Source of the DNA: Bacillota bacterium
GTDB taxonomy: Bacteria > Bacillota > Clostridia > Clostridiales > Clostridiaceae
Assembly: GCA_021781745.1 (NCBI GenBank)
Contig: JAJXWH010000012.1
Span: 48,749 to 112,748 of the forward strand
Length of the DNA: 64,000 nucleotides
Direction: 5' to 3'
Below, in pieces: positions 37,081-45,828 of the stretch. Numbering within the stretch: the first letter of the stretch is position 1; every line of letters starts with the position of its first letter. The notes beneath the pieces are model-generated. The model was given only the letters and a program-made list of their open reading frames with translations, was not told the DNA's origin and ran no database searches. The position numbers and the translations under genes are program-made.

Positions 37081-38217
37081 TTATGATGAATAAACTTCTT
37101 TGCCTGAAACAAATGCTTTCTTTATATTAATATCATTATCAAATAATATTAAGTCAGCATCATAACCTTCTTTGATTTGTCCTTTATGATCATCAACTTT
37201 ACAATGTTTAGCACTGTTATATGAAGCCATTTTTATGATTTCATATAATGGCAAATTTGAATTTTTATATACATTTCTTACTGCTTTATCAAGGGTTAAA
37301 ACAGAACCAGCTAAAGCACCATTCTCAAGACGTGCTTCACCATCATTTACTATAACTTTCTGCCTACCTAATGAATAATCTCCGTTTGGCATACAGCAAG
37401 CCATCATAGCATCAGAGATTAACAAAACATTATCAGTCCCCTTTTGTTTATAGGCAATTCTTAAGGCCGGATAAGAAATATGAATTCCATCTGAAATAGT
37501 TTCAGTTGTTACAGTACTATCAAATATGGCACCAACTACACCAGGGTTTCTGTGAGTTAAAGGTGTCATAGCATTAAAGAGATGAGTAGAATGACAAGCG
37601 CCACATTCAATAGCTTCCATAGCTTCTTCATATGTAGCACTGGTGTGTCCTAGTGAGCAGACTATGCCTTTTGATGATAAATACTTAATAAGTTCCTTAG
37701 CCCCTTCGATTTCTGGAGCTAATGTTATGGATACAATAATGTCTTCATAATCCTTAACTATCTCGTTATATGTTGAAATAGATGGGCTTAAAATGTAATT
37801 TGGATTTTGAGCACCAATTGCTTTGGGACTCACAAAAGGACCTTCAAGATGAGCTCCAAGAACATGGGCTCCCCCTGCACCTTTTTCTTTCACATTTTTA
37901 ACCGCATCCAAGGATTTTCTTATATCTTCTATGGAAACAGTCATGGTCGTAGGAGTAAAAGAAGTTGTTCCATGTTTAACTATAGTTTTGGAAATGGTAT
38001 TGATTGACTCACTGGTACCGTCCATTGTGTCGCAGCCTCCTGCACCATGTATATGCACATCAATAAATCCAGGTGAAATATATAATCCTTTTGCATCAAG
38101 TATATTCTCATCGGAATAATTAGTAGGGTTTAGTTCTTTAATACAGCCATTCTCAATGAGTATAGAGCCAGTTTCTATTTTATCTAGATAAATAATATTA
38201 CAGTTTTTTATTAACAT
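37081..38217 (-). CDS. nagA: N-acetylglucosamine-6-phosphate deacetylase
   Basis: A 378-residue amidohydrolase with the metal motif DVHIHGAGGCDTMDG, LGAHLEGPFVSPKAIGAQ, SLGHTSA, STHLFNAMTPL and the catalytic-Asp region LISDAMMA. It removes acetate from GlcNAc-6-phosphate to give glucosamine-6-phosphate, the substrate of NagB encoded by the divergent unit. GGGGAG precedes the ATG. The palindrome at 38357-38370 between it and the GntR gene is a likely shared operator. Confidence 0.95.
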   Translation of the reverse strand: MLIKNCNIIYLDKIETGSILIENGCIKELNPTNYSDENILDAKGLYISPGFIDVHIHGAGGCDTMDGTSESINTISKTIVKHGTTSFTPTTMTVSIEDIRKSLDAVKNVKEKGAGGAHVLGAHLEGPFVSPKAIGAQNPNYILSPSISTYNEIVKDYEDIIVSITLAPEIEGAKELIKYLSSKGIVCSLGHTSATYEEAMEAIECGACHSTHLFNAMTPLTHRNPGVVGAIFDSTVTTETISDGIHISYPALRIAYKQKGTDNVLLISDAMMACCMPNGDYSLGRQKVIVNDGEARLENGALAGSVLTLDKAVRNVYKNSNLPLYEIIKMASYNSAKHCKVDDHKGQIKEGYDADLILFDNDINIKKAFVSGKEVYSS

Positions 38218-38356
38218 ATTATCGCTCCCCTAAGAAAATTTTTTATAAGATACAAGTGGATATTATCAGTTTTTTATATTTAGTATAATGCATTATTAAA
38301 GAATTTTTCAAGTGTATATTGACATATTTGAAAGAATAAATTATACTTTTGTTATG

Positions 38357-38370
38357 GTGGTAGTTACCAC
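38357..38370. promoter_or_regulatory. NagR-type operator candidate
   Basis: GTGGTAGTTACCAC is a 14-bp perfect palindrome in the nagA/GntR divergent gap. NagR-type GntR regulators bind short palindromes with TGGT/ACCA arms in such gaps. Confidence 0.55.
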
Positions 38371-38503
38371 TAAGTGAATTTGCTTTTTGAATTTAAATGC
38401 AGGAGTGTGGAGTTGTATCGTATATTAGCTTATTTATATTTTCTTTTGCACAAAGAAATAGTATAATTGGTAATAAACTGCTAGAACTAAAAGAGGTGCA
38501 CTT

Positions 38504-39229
38504 ATGAATACAATAAACAAAAATTCTACTACTCCTTTATACATTCAATTAATGAATATTCTTATCGATAAGATAGAAAATCATATGAAAGAAAATGATA
38601 AACTAGATTCAGAAAGAGAAATTTGTAAAAAATATGGCCTTAGTAGAACTACTGTAAGAGAAGCCTTAGATGAACTAGAAAAAAATAAATATATTTATAA
38701 AGTTCAAGGAAAAGGAAATTTTATTTCTCCTAAAGTAGTGGAGCAAGATTTAATTAAAGTTTCTTCTTTTACTGAAGAAATGAAGAAGCATGGAAAAAAT
38801 CCTACTTCTAAATTATTAAATTTTGAGGTTATAGAAGCTAGCAATAAAATAGCTGGAAAATTAAAAATAGAAGAAAATGAACTTGTATTTAAAATATCAA
38901 GAATAAGAATTGCTGATGATATACCAATGATATATGAAATTACGTATTTACCATATGAAAAATTCAAAGGCCTTACTAAAGAAATGATTGAGGAGAATCC
39001 TCTATATGAGATATTTAAAAACTCTTTCAATACATATATTGCTTCTGCAGAAGAAGTAATAGAAAGTGTTCTGATTAATAAATTAGAAAGCATTTATTTA
39101 GAGATACCTCAAGGACAAGCGGGACTTAAATTTGAAAGGATAGCATATGAGAAGAAAGATATCATTGAATATACAATTACAATTGCAAGAGGAGATAAAT
39201 ATAGATATAGAGTTTGTTTGAAAAATTAA
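38504..39229 (+). CDS. nagR: GntR-family (NagR/YvoA-like) regulator of amino-sugar genes
   Basis: A 241-residue GntR/HutC protein: winged helix at residues about 10-75 (LYIQLMNILIDKIENHMKEND, GLSRTTVREALDELEKN, GKGNFI) and a UTRA domain (LVFKISRIRIADDIPMIYEITYLP). It is divergent from nagA and 22 bp upstream of nagB, the arrangement of NagR/YvoA, which senses glucosamine-6-phosphate or GlcNAc-6-phosphate. Name given by context and family. Confidence 0.85.
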   Translation: MNTINKNSTTPLYIQLMNILIDKIENHMKENDKLDSEREICKKYGLSRTTVREALDELEKNKYIYKVQGKGNFISPKVVEQDLIKVSSFTEEMKKHGKNPTSKLLNFEVIEASNKIAGKLKIEENELVFKISRIRIADDIPMIYEITYLPYEKFKGLTKEMIEENPLYEIFKNSFNTYIASAEEVIESVLINKLESIYLEIPQGQAGLKFERIAYEKKDIIEYTITIARGDKYRYRVCLKN

Positions 39230-39251
39230 ATAGTAAAGGGGAGTATTAGCA

Positions 39252-39980
39252 ATGAAGTTACTAGTAGTTAAAAATTATGAAGAAATGAGTGAAGTTGCAG
39301 CTAAAATATTTAAAGAGGTCATTACTGAAAAACCAAATGCTATTTTAGGACTTGCAACAGGAAGTACCCCAGTTGGATTGTATAAGAAACTTATAGAAAT
39401 GAATAAAAATGAAGAAATAGATTTCTCTAATGTCAAAACAGTAAATTTAGATGAGTATGTTGGACTTGGAGAAGAAGATACTCAAAGCTATAGATATTTT
39501 ATGAATGAAAATCTGTTTAATCATATAAATATAGATAAGGCTAATACTTTTGTTCCAAATGGATTAGCAAAAGATTTAGATGAAGAAGCTAAAAGCTATG
39601 ATAAGAAAATAGAGGAATTAGGCGGAATAGATATACAAATTCTTGGAATTGGTGGAAATGGACATATTGCTTTCAATGAACCAAGTGACTTTTTAATAGA
39701 GGGCACTCATGTAACCAATTTAGCTGAAAGTACAATAAAAGCGAACTCTAGATTTTTTAATTCTATAGATGAAGTGCCTACTAAAGCTTTATCTGTTGGA
39801 ATTGGGACTATAATGAAGGCAAAGAAAATAGTATTACTAGTAAAAGGTAAAGATAAAGCCGAAGCAATAAAGGCATTGATAAATGATAATATTACAACAC
39901 ATAATCCAGCAAGTTTTCTTAAAATCCATAATGATGTAACACTAATAATTGATGAGGAAATGGCAGAATTAATAAGATAA
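39252..39980 (+). CDS. nagB: glucosamine-6-phosphate deaminase
   Basis: A 242-residue NagB protein, full Firmicute length. Motifs: LGLATGSTPVGLYKKL, TVNLDEYVGL with the catalytic Asp, ILGIGGNGHIAFNEP with the His, and SVGIGTIMKAK. It converts glucosamine-6-phosphate to fructose-6-phosphate and ammonia, finishing amino-sugar catabolism after NagA. It starts 22 bp after the regulator gene and is in one unit with it. Confidence 0.96.
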   Translation: MKLLVVKNYEEMSEVAAKIFKEVITEKPNAILGLATGSTPVGLYKKLIEMNKNEEIDFSNVKTVNLDEYVGLGEEDTQSYRYFMNENLFNHINIDKANTFVPNGLAKDLDEEAKSYDKKIEELGGIDIQILGIGGNGHIAFNEPSDFLIEGTHVTNLAESTIKANSRFFNSIDEVPTKALSVGIGTIMKAKKIVLLVKGKDKAEAIKALINDNITTHNPASFLKIHNDVTLIIDEEMAELIR

Positions 39981-40017
39981 AAAAATGCTATGAGGAAAAA
40001 AGATTTATCAGAGGTTT

Positions 40018-40065
40018 AAAAGCTATATTAAAATTTTAATAAGATTTTAATATAGCTTTTATTTA
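40018..40065 (+). terminator. rho-independent terminator after nagB
   Basis: A 17-bp stem (40018-40034 with 40044-40060, core AAGCTATATTAAAAT) followed by ATTTAT. Confidence 0.8.
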
Positions 40066-40140
40066 TAAATTTGTATTTAATTCTAAGTTGAAATAATAAG
40101 TGATTTAAGTATATAATAAAATATAAAAGAATATATTAAA

Positions 40141-40180
40141 TAATAAAATGATATAATAAATAATAAAATGATATATTAAA
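40141..40180 (+). repeat. two 20-bp tandem repeats upstream of GntR gene
   Basis: The units at 40141-40160 and 40161-40180 differ at one position. They are 40 bp before the GntR start and contain GATATA-type half sites like those near the paralogous GntR gene, so they may be duplicated operator sites. AT-rich chance repetition is possible. Confidence 0.5.
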
Positions 40181-40219
40181 CAGAATATTGAAATATATTA
40201 TTGGGAGGAAGATAATATA

Positions 40220-40930
40220 ATGGCAAAATATGAAGAAATTGCTGAAGATATAAGGAATGGAATATTGAGTGGAAAGTACAGCTCAAATGAGCAATTACCT
40301 TTGGAAAAGGAAATGTGTGAGCAATATGGAGTAAGTAGAATTACAATAAAAAAAGCTGTTGATGAACTTGTTATTCAGGGATTAGTTATAAAAAGAAGAG
40401 GTTCTGGAACTTTTGTGAAGGCACTTGATGATGAAGACGTTCAAGAACTAAGTTTAGCAAGACAATTTGAAGGATTTACTCAAACACATAGAGAAAAAAA
40501 AGTAACTTCAAAAATTATAAATTTCGAAGTTATTCATCCAAGTGAAGAAATAGCAACAAAGCTAAAGATTACCTGTGACGATTTTGTTTATTATATAATA
40601 AGAGTCAGATATGCAAATGATGCACCATATGTAATTGAATATACATATATGCCTATAAGTCTTATACCAGGAATCAAAAATGATATTTTGTTAAATTCAA
40701 TTTATACTTATATTGAAAAGAAGCTTAATTTGAAAATAAAAAGCGGACATAGAATAGTTCGTGCAATTCTACCAAATGAATTGGAACAAGAATATTTGGA
40801 AATTGCAGATAATTTTCCAATATTAGAAGTTGAACAAGTAGGTTTCTTGGATAATGGTCAACCTTTTGAATATTCAAAAGCCCATCATAGAAGTGATACT
40901 ATGGAATTTAGAACTGTAAGTATTAAGTAA
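40220..40930 (+). CDS. GntR-family (HutC/UTRA) transcriptional regulator
   Basis: A 236-residue GntR protein closely similar along its length to that at 28743 (EEIAEDIRNGILSGKYSSNEQLP versus EIASDIKEKILNCNYRPNEQLP in the DNA-binding domain; same length). N-terminal winged helix, C-terminal UTRA domain (FVYYIIRVRYANDAPYVIEYTYMP). It stands alone between nagB and the convergent fbp gene with its own upstream repeats. Targets and effector unknown. Confidence 0.92.
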   Translation: MAKYEEIAEDIRNGILSGKYSSNEQLPLEKEMCEQYGVSRITIKKAVDELVIQGLVIKRRGSGTFVKALDDEDVQELSLARQFEGFTQTHREKKVTSKIINFEVIHPSEEIATKLKITCDDFVYYIIRVRYANDAPYVIEYTYMPISLIPGIKNDILLNSIYTYIEKKLNLKIKSGHRIVRAILPNELEQEYLEIADNFPILEVEQVGFLDNGQPFEYSKAHHRSDTMEFRTVSIK

Positions 40931-40989
40931 AGTTATTAAGAATAAATTAGACCAGAGATATTTTGCCAGAATAAAATTTACATAAAAAA

Positions 40990-41026
40990 TTATTGTAATA
41001 AATTCTATGAGAATTTATTACAATAA
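40990..41026. terminator. bidirectional terminator between GntR and fbp
   Basis: A perfect 17-bp stem (40990-41006 with 41010-41026, arms containing TTGTAATAAATTCT) and a 3-nt loop between convergent genes. Confidence 0.8.
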
Positions 41027-41068
41027 TAAACTTTATAATTAAATTGTAAAGTTTTGAAGAGGAAATGT

Positions 41069-43033
41069 TTATTGAGCTTCATTTATCAAACCTTTTCTAT
41101 AGGCTCTAAGTAATAACTTTAAATCCTTAATTTGATTTTTAAGTTCCTTTCCTACATCAGTATCTCCAACTTTTTTTCTATCTGTTTTTTCTACTATTTG
41201 TCTTGAAGACAATATATCTGTTTCCTTGCTAAATGCATCTTCAATTGACTTAAAAGGTTGATGAGATATAAGCTGTAATCCATAAGAATTGTAAGTTAAG
41301 GTGTACCCAGCGAGTCCGGTCTCACTTCTATAGGCTTTTGCAAAACCACCATCTATAACTATTAGTTTTCCGTTACATTTTATTGGGTTTTCACCAAGTT
41401 TGTTTTTCACTGGAACGTGTCCGTTTATTATTTTTGATTCCAGTGGATCAAGGCCGAATTCTTCAAGAACTATATTACACATTTCTTCAGAGTCTCTAAA
41501 ATCATAGTATGGGTTTTTCTTTTCTTTATGTGTACTCTTATCATTTATAAAATATCGTTCAAAGGTAGCCATATCTTCTTTTACAAAAAGGGAGGAACAA
41601 GAACCTGTCCACAAATACCACATTATATCCATTCCATATAGTTTTTCTTTACTGCCTCGATTGCTAAAATATCCTTCCCTAGCTAAGGAATCAAACTTAT
41701 CTAGAAGTTTCTTACCTTTATATTCATCTCCATGAATAACCATGCTTTTAAAGCTCTTATCTTTATTTAAAGGAATGCATCCATGAAATAAAAGATTAGA
41801 ATTATATGTCAAATATATTCTTCCTTTATTAAATAAGAATAAAACATGCTTTTGTAATTTATCACTATTAATAAAAGAACTTTGGAGTTTATCTATTAAT
41901 TTTTTCTCATCGTTTGTAAGGTCAAAAGGTTTTTTTGCATTTATGGTTGGGAAATTTTTATCATTCAGCTCGTAAGTAATATTATTTAAAGTTATTGTGC
42001 CATCGGCATAATTTATTTTATTTATAAGTAACCTATGTTCCATTTTAAATTCAGGCCGTCTTTTTATTATTTCATATTCAAGTTTAAATTGTATAATTGT
42101 TATAGCCTTATGCATTTTAGAAATTAATTCTATTTCAGAAGTTCCATATCCTGTTTCATCATTACTTTTAGGAATGAAGCCTTTACAACTGTCATCTTTG
42201 TAATACTTTAGAGCAAAAGTTGCAAGGGGTAATAAGTTTATACCATAAATATCCTCAATTACATCTAAATTTGAATATCTAGCTGCAATTCTTAAAACAT
42301 TTGCTATACATGTGGTATTACCGGCAGCAGCCCCCATCCATAAGATATCATGATTACCCCATTGTATATCTACAGAGTGATAATCAATAAGTGTATCGAT
42401 TATAATATCAGGTCTTGGCCCCCTATCATATATATCACCTATTATGTGAAGCCTGTCTATAACTAATCTTTGAATCAAATTTGATAAAGCAATTATAAAT
42501 TCCGGTGCTCTTTCAATTTCTATTATAGTATTTATTATTCCATCATAATAACCTTGTTTATCATTATTTTCAGGTTCTTCGTGTAATAATTCTTCTATAA
42601 TATAACTAAAATCTTTAGGAAGAGCTTTTCTCACCTTTGATCTCGTATATTTAGAAGATGCATGCCTGCATAATTCAATTAATCTATATAAATTGATTTT
42701 GTACCAATCATTTATATCTTTTTCTTCCCTCTGAACAATTTCTAATTTCTGTTCCGGATAATATACTAAGGTAGCTAAACTTTTTTTCTCACAATCCATT
42801 AATGAATTGCCAAAGACTTCTTGAATTTTTATTTTTACTGCACCTGAACCATTCTTTAGTACATGAACAAATGGTTCGTATTCGCCATGAAGGTCAGCTA
42901 AGAAATGTTCTGTTCCTTTAGGCAAATTTAAAATTGCTTCTAAATTAATTATTTCAGTAGATGCAGCAGCTATCGTCGGGTATTGTCTAGAAAGTAATTT
43001 TAAATATTTTATATTCTCCTCATAATTCTCCAT
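41069..43033 (-). CDS. fbp: fructose-1,6-bisphosphatase, class III
   Basis: A 654-residue class III FBPase, the type found in Bacillus and Clostridium. Calcineurin-like metal motifs: [12 protein letters not shown] near residue 43, [24 protein letters not shown], and NGHVPVK near the C-terminus. It dephosphorylates fructose-1,6-bisphosphate in gluconeogenesis. AGGAGG precedes the ATG. A strong hairpin with a T-rich tail lies just before the ribosome site (43057-43083) and may control expression. Confidence 0.96.
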   Translation of the reverse strand: MENYEENIKYLKLLSRQYPTIAAASTEIINLEAILNLPKGTEHFLADLHGEYEPFVHVLKNGSGAVKIKIQEVFGNSLMDCEKKSLATLVYYPEQKLEIVQREEKDINDWYKINLYRLIELCRHASSKYTRSKVRKALPKDFSYIIEELLHEEPENNDKQGYYDGIINTIIEIERAPEFIIALSNLIQRLVIDRLHIIGDIYDRGPRPDIIIDTLIDYHSVDIQWGNHDILWMGAAAGNTTCIANVLRIAARYSNLDVIEDIYGINLLPLATFALKYYKDDSCKGFIPKSNDETGYGTSEIELISKMHKAITIIQFKLEYEIIKRRPEFKMEHRLLINKINYADGTITLNNITYELNDKNFPTINAKKPFDLTNDEKKLIDKLQSSFINSDKLQKHVLFLFNKGRIYLTYNSNLLFHGCIPLNKDKSFKSMVIHGDEYKGKKLLDKFDSLAREGYFSNRGSKEKLYGMDIMWYLWTGSCSSLFVKEDMATFERYFINDKSTHKEKKNPYYDFRDSEEMCNIVLEEFGLDPLESKIINGHVPVKNKLGENPIKCNGKLIVIDGGFAKAYRSETGLAGYTLTYNSYGLQLISHQPFKSIEDAFSKETDILSSRQIVEKTDRKKVGDTDVGKELKNQIKDLKLLLRAYRKGLINEAQ

Positions 43034-43056
43034 AAGGTCCTCCTTTTATAAATAAA

Positions 43057-43083
43057 AATGTTTAGTTTAAAAAACTAAACATT
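43057..43083 (-). promoter_or_regulatory. attenuator-like hairpin in the fbp leader
   Basis: On the minus strand AATGTTTAGTTT pairs perfectly with AAACTAAACATT over a 3-nt loop, and TTTATTTAT follows immediately, only about 15 nt before the fbp ribosome site. This is the form of an intrinsic terminator placed to cut off fbp unless overridden. No competing antiterminator helix was identified. Confidence 0.5.
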
Positions 43084-43200
43084 CTTGCTTTTAAAAGTAT
43101 ATCCTATCTCTATATATATTCTACATTATATTTATTAAGAATACTATATTATAATTAAAGTTTTACTAACGATGTGATTAATGAAATATAAAAGTGTATG

Positions 43201-43761
43201 TTATATTCCTTTAGGAGTATTATTTAATAATCCTCTTTCGGATAAAATATCATAAATTGTTTGAGAAGTAGTATCCTCTAGAGTATAGCCAAGTAATTCA
43301 ACTATTTCTTTTAGCTTTTCTTCTGATGAAGTTTCTATTTCCAGATAAGGAAATGGACAAAAGCTTTTATCATTAATATCTATTTCGATTAAACAATCAT
43401 ACAGTCTATAGCTTTCCCTATATTTTTTATTAGATTCTTTAAGGATTAAACCAAGAGATTTAAATATGCCTTCCCCCATTTCTTTATTATCAATGATAAC
43501 TTCATTTTCCTCCATAATCTTAAACCTCTCTTGAGAAAGCATTTTTTTTGTAGTCATGAAATAAACTACTTTATTATTAAGCATATCATTTACAGTTCTT
43601 ATACGAGCATAACCTTTTTTTGCTAAAAGCCTTCCATCTTGAAAATCATATATATCATTTATTTGATCTTCAACTTTAACTTTTTGTGCACCATTTGATA
43701 GTAAAATTTTTCTTATATTTTCAACATCAATATCAACAATTCTAGTTTCTAATTCTTGCAT
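43201..43761 (-). CDS. CYTH-domain protein (class IV adenylate cyclase / triphosphatase-like)
   Basis: A 186-residue protein matching the single-domain CYTH fold: an N-terminal ELETRIVDID strand in place of the usual ExExK, GRLLAKKGYARIR, then repeated strands of acidic and basic residues and FPYLEIET near the C-terminus. The family includes class IV adenylate cyclases and inorganic or thiamine triphosphatases. The altered N-terminal signature makes any specific activity uncertain. AAGGAG precedes the ATG. Confidence 0.7.
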   Translation of the reverse strand: MQELETRIVDIDVENIRKILLSNGAQKVKVEDQINDIYDFQDGRLLAKKGYARIRTVNDMLNNKVVYFMTTKKMLSQERFKIMEENEVIIDNKEMGEGIFKSLGLILKESNKKYRESYRLYDCLIEIDINDKSFCPFPYLEIETSSEEKLKEIVELLGYTLEDTTSQTIYDILSERGLLNNTPKGI

Positions 43762-43819
43762 AACTCTTATCTCCTTTTTATAAATTGTATTTAATATTAT
43801 ATGACACTCTTTTAGTTAC

Positions 43820-43851
43820 CTATAGATAGTATTCATTAATACTGTCTATAG
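43820..43851. repeat. 14-bp inverted repeat in the CYTH/antiterminator divergent gap
   Basis: CTATAGATAGTATT (43820-43833) pairs with AATACTGTCTATAG (43838-43851) with one mismatch. The gap 43762-44074 holds this, AT-rich promoter sequence and no gene I can support. It could be a regulator site shared by the divergent genes. Confidence 0.45.
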
Positions 43852-44074
43852 ATTCATATAATATTATAATATAGTGAATTAAGGTTATGCTATATAAATT
43901 ATTTTAATCTAGACTTTACAATAAATAATGCAGTAAGTTAAAATTAATATAATAAATTGGGATAATGCAAATAAAATATATTAATGTATTACAAATAAGA
44001 TAAAGTGACTCATGAATAGTAAGTAGAAGTTACTTTTGGAGATATAATTTTAATTGAGAGTAAAAGGTGATAAT

Positions 44075-44929
44075 ATGAGTATAATGATGGATTCAGCAGT
44101 CGTAATAAAGTCTTATAATAATAATATAGTTTCTGTAGAAATGAATGGTCGGGAAAGAATACTTTTTGCAAAAGGTATTGGATTTGGAAAGAAAACTGGA
44201 GATAAGATTGAAGAAGGCACTGAGGTTGAAAAGGTATTTGTTATTGAAAATGAAGATAATCTAAGGAATTTTGAACAAGTTATTGAAAATGTTGATGAGG
44301 AATTTTTTGAGTTATGTGAAAGAATGATATCCTTTATTACAGATCAACTACAAGAAAAATTAAATGAGAGGATTCACATTGCATTAGTGGATCACTTGAA
44401 CTTTGCGGTTAAGAGACTTGCTGATAATGAAGAGATAGAAAATCCATTTCTTATTGAGATTAAGGCTTTATATTCAACAGAATATTTATTAGCTGAAAAA
44501 GTCGCAAAAAAGCTTCAAAATAAAATAAATATAGAGATACCAGCAGGAGAAATTGGATTTATAGCTCTACATATTCACTCGGCTAGAAACTCTGGAATAA
44601 TATCTGACTCTATAAAGAATACATATATAATAAATTTGGTAATTGAGTATATAGAGGAAAAGATGTCAATAAATATAGATAAAACATCTTTAGATTATGC
44701 CAGATTCTTAACGCATTTGAAATTTGCAATAAAGAGAATATCAACGGATATTTCTATAAAAAATGATTTTATAAAGGAAATAAAATCTAAATATAAGCTG
44801 TCCTATAAGATAGCTAAAGGTGTATCAAAAATATTAGGTGGGAAGCTAGAAAAGGATATTGCTGATGATGAAATAGCATATTTAGCAATGCATATAGAGA
44901 GGCTTAGAAAGGCTGCTATCGAAGCATAA
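44075..44929 (+). CDS. PRD-containing transcription antiterminator (GlcT/LicT family)
   Basis: A 284-residue BglG-family protein: an N-terminal RNA-binding CAT domain (about 1-58, AVVIKSYNNNIVSVEMNGRE, FGKKTGD), PRD1 (about 65-170, IHIALVDHLNFAVKR, EIGFIALHIH) and PRD2 (about 175-284, LTHLKFAIKR, EIAYLAMHIERL). Such proteins bind an RAT sequence in the nascent RNA and prevent termination; PTS-dependent phosphorylation of the PRD histidines controls them. An RAT-like sequence overlapping a terminator precedes the EIIA gene at 45546, the likely target. The frame extends to TTG 44054, but AAGGTGA favours the ATG at 44075. Confidence 0.9.
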   Translation: MSIMMDSAVVIKSYNNNIVSVEMNGRERILFAKGIGFGKKTGDKIEEGTEVEKVFVIENEDNLRNFEQVIENVDEEFFELCERMISFITDQLQEKLNERIHIALVDHLNFAVKRLADNEEIENPFLIEIKALYSTEYLLAEKVAKKLQNKINIEIPAGEIGFIALHIHSARNSGIISDSIKNTYIINLVIEYIEEKMSINIDKTSLDYARFLTHLKFAIKRISTDISIKNDFIKEIKSKYKLSYKIAKGVSKILGGKLEKDIADDEIAYLAMHIERLRKAAIEA

Positions 44930-44954
44930 AAATGTAAATATTTTTGGTGATAAT

Positions 44955-45004
44955 TAAAACCATATATAATCATAGAAACATAAATCTATGTATATATGGT
45001 TTTA
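44955..45004 (+). terminator. terminator after the antiterminator gene
   Basis: AAAACCATATATA (44956-44968) pairs with TATATATGGTTTT (from 44991) and is followed by ATTATAC. It lies between convergent genes. Confidence 0.7.
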
Positions 45005-45057
45005 TTATACAGTTGAATATATTATTATAATACTGGAATGCAATTAGTAAGCATTTC

Positions 45058-45546
45058 TTATATGGTAAAGCTTATTACTTGATCTTGTCCTGCAGTAACT
45101 TCTTTTCCAACAGAAGGATTTAGTTCTTTTACTAAATCCATATTAGTAACTAGAACTGGAGTAATTAGTGAAAAACCTTTGTTTAGAATAAATTCTCTAT
45201 TTATCTTTATTATAGGTGTTCCGGCTTTGACATTTGTTCCAGCTTCAATTAGCTGCTCAAATCCCTCTCCATCTAAAGAAACAGTATCTATTCCTATGTG
45301 AACTAATAACTCTGCGCCATTACTTAGTGTTATTGCAAATGCATGCTTTGTATTAAAGACTAGTGTTAATTCTCCATCAGCAGGTGCAACTATAATATCA
45401 CCAACTGGATCTATAGCAATTCCATCACCAGCTAATTTTTCAGCAAATACTTTGTCAGGTACGTCAGATAAGTCTATTGTCCTACCGGTTATAGGTGCAA
45501 GAAGTTTTGTTTCTGTAATTTTATTCTTTTTAAAAAAATTAAACAT
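45058..45546 (-). CDS. PTS glucose-type EIIA component
   Basis: A 162-residue EIIA-Glc domain protein: LLAPITGRTIDLSDVPD, ADGELTLVFNTKHAFAI with one active-site His, and LLVHIGIDTVSLDGEGF with the phosphorylated His. It passes phosphate from HPr to a membrane EIIBC that is not in this window. The frame extends to 45594, but the ATG at 45546, with AAAGGAAAG upstream, gives the standard family length. Transcription starts at a consensus promoter and passes an RAT/terminator, so it is probably activated by the antiterminator encoded next door. Confidence 0.92.
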   Translation of the reverse strand: MFNFFKKNKITETKLLAPITGRTIDLSDVPDKVFAEKLAGDGIAIDPVGDIIVAPADGELTLVFNTKHAFAITLSNGAELLVHIGIDTVSLDGEGFEQLIEAGTNVKAGTPIIKINREFILNKGFSLITPVLVTNMDLVKELNPSVGKEVTAGQDQVISFTI

Positions 45547-45588
45547 AGCTATATTCTTTCCTTTCATTTTTATGTTTGCAAAATAAAA

Positions 45589-45644
45589 AGGCATAAGTTT
45601 TCCGTATAACGTAAACTTATGCCTGATTTAACAGTGACACATTT
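45589..45644 (-). promoter_or_regulatory. ribonucleic antiterminator (RAT) overlapping a terminator, EIIA leader
   Basis: On the minus strand the leader contains GTGTCACTGTTAAATCAGGC, close to the LicT/SacY-type RAT pattern (TTGTTACTG...GCAGGC). Its 3' half overlaps AGGCATAAGTTT, which pairs with AAACTTATGCCT (45589-45600) and then runs into TTTTTATTTT. Binding of the antiterminator to the RAT would block terminator formation. Confidence 0.8.
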
Positions 45645-45652
45645 ATGAATCA

Positions 45653-45681
45653 ATTATATTATCTTAATCTATTGGTGTCAA
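45653..45681 (-). promoter_or_regulatory. consensus promoter of the EIIA gene
   Basis: Minus strand TTGACA (45681-45676), 17-bp spacer, TATAAT (45658-45653), a full match to the sigma-A consensus, placed just upstream of the RAT. Confidence 0.85.
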
Positions 45682-45828
45682 TCAAAAAATATAAAGGATC
45701 TTGTACAAATGGTTCTTAACTTCCAGCTAACTAAAACATATCTTTGTTTTCAAGTCTTAAGACTTTTTTTTACATTAATTAAAGTTTATAATATCTAATG
45801 TACAAATATAAGTGGATGGTGAAAACAC

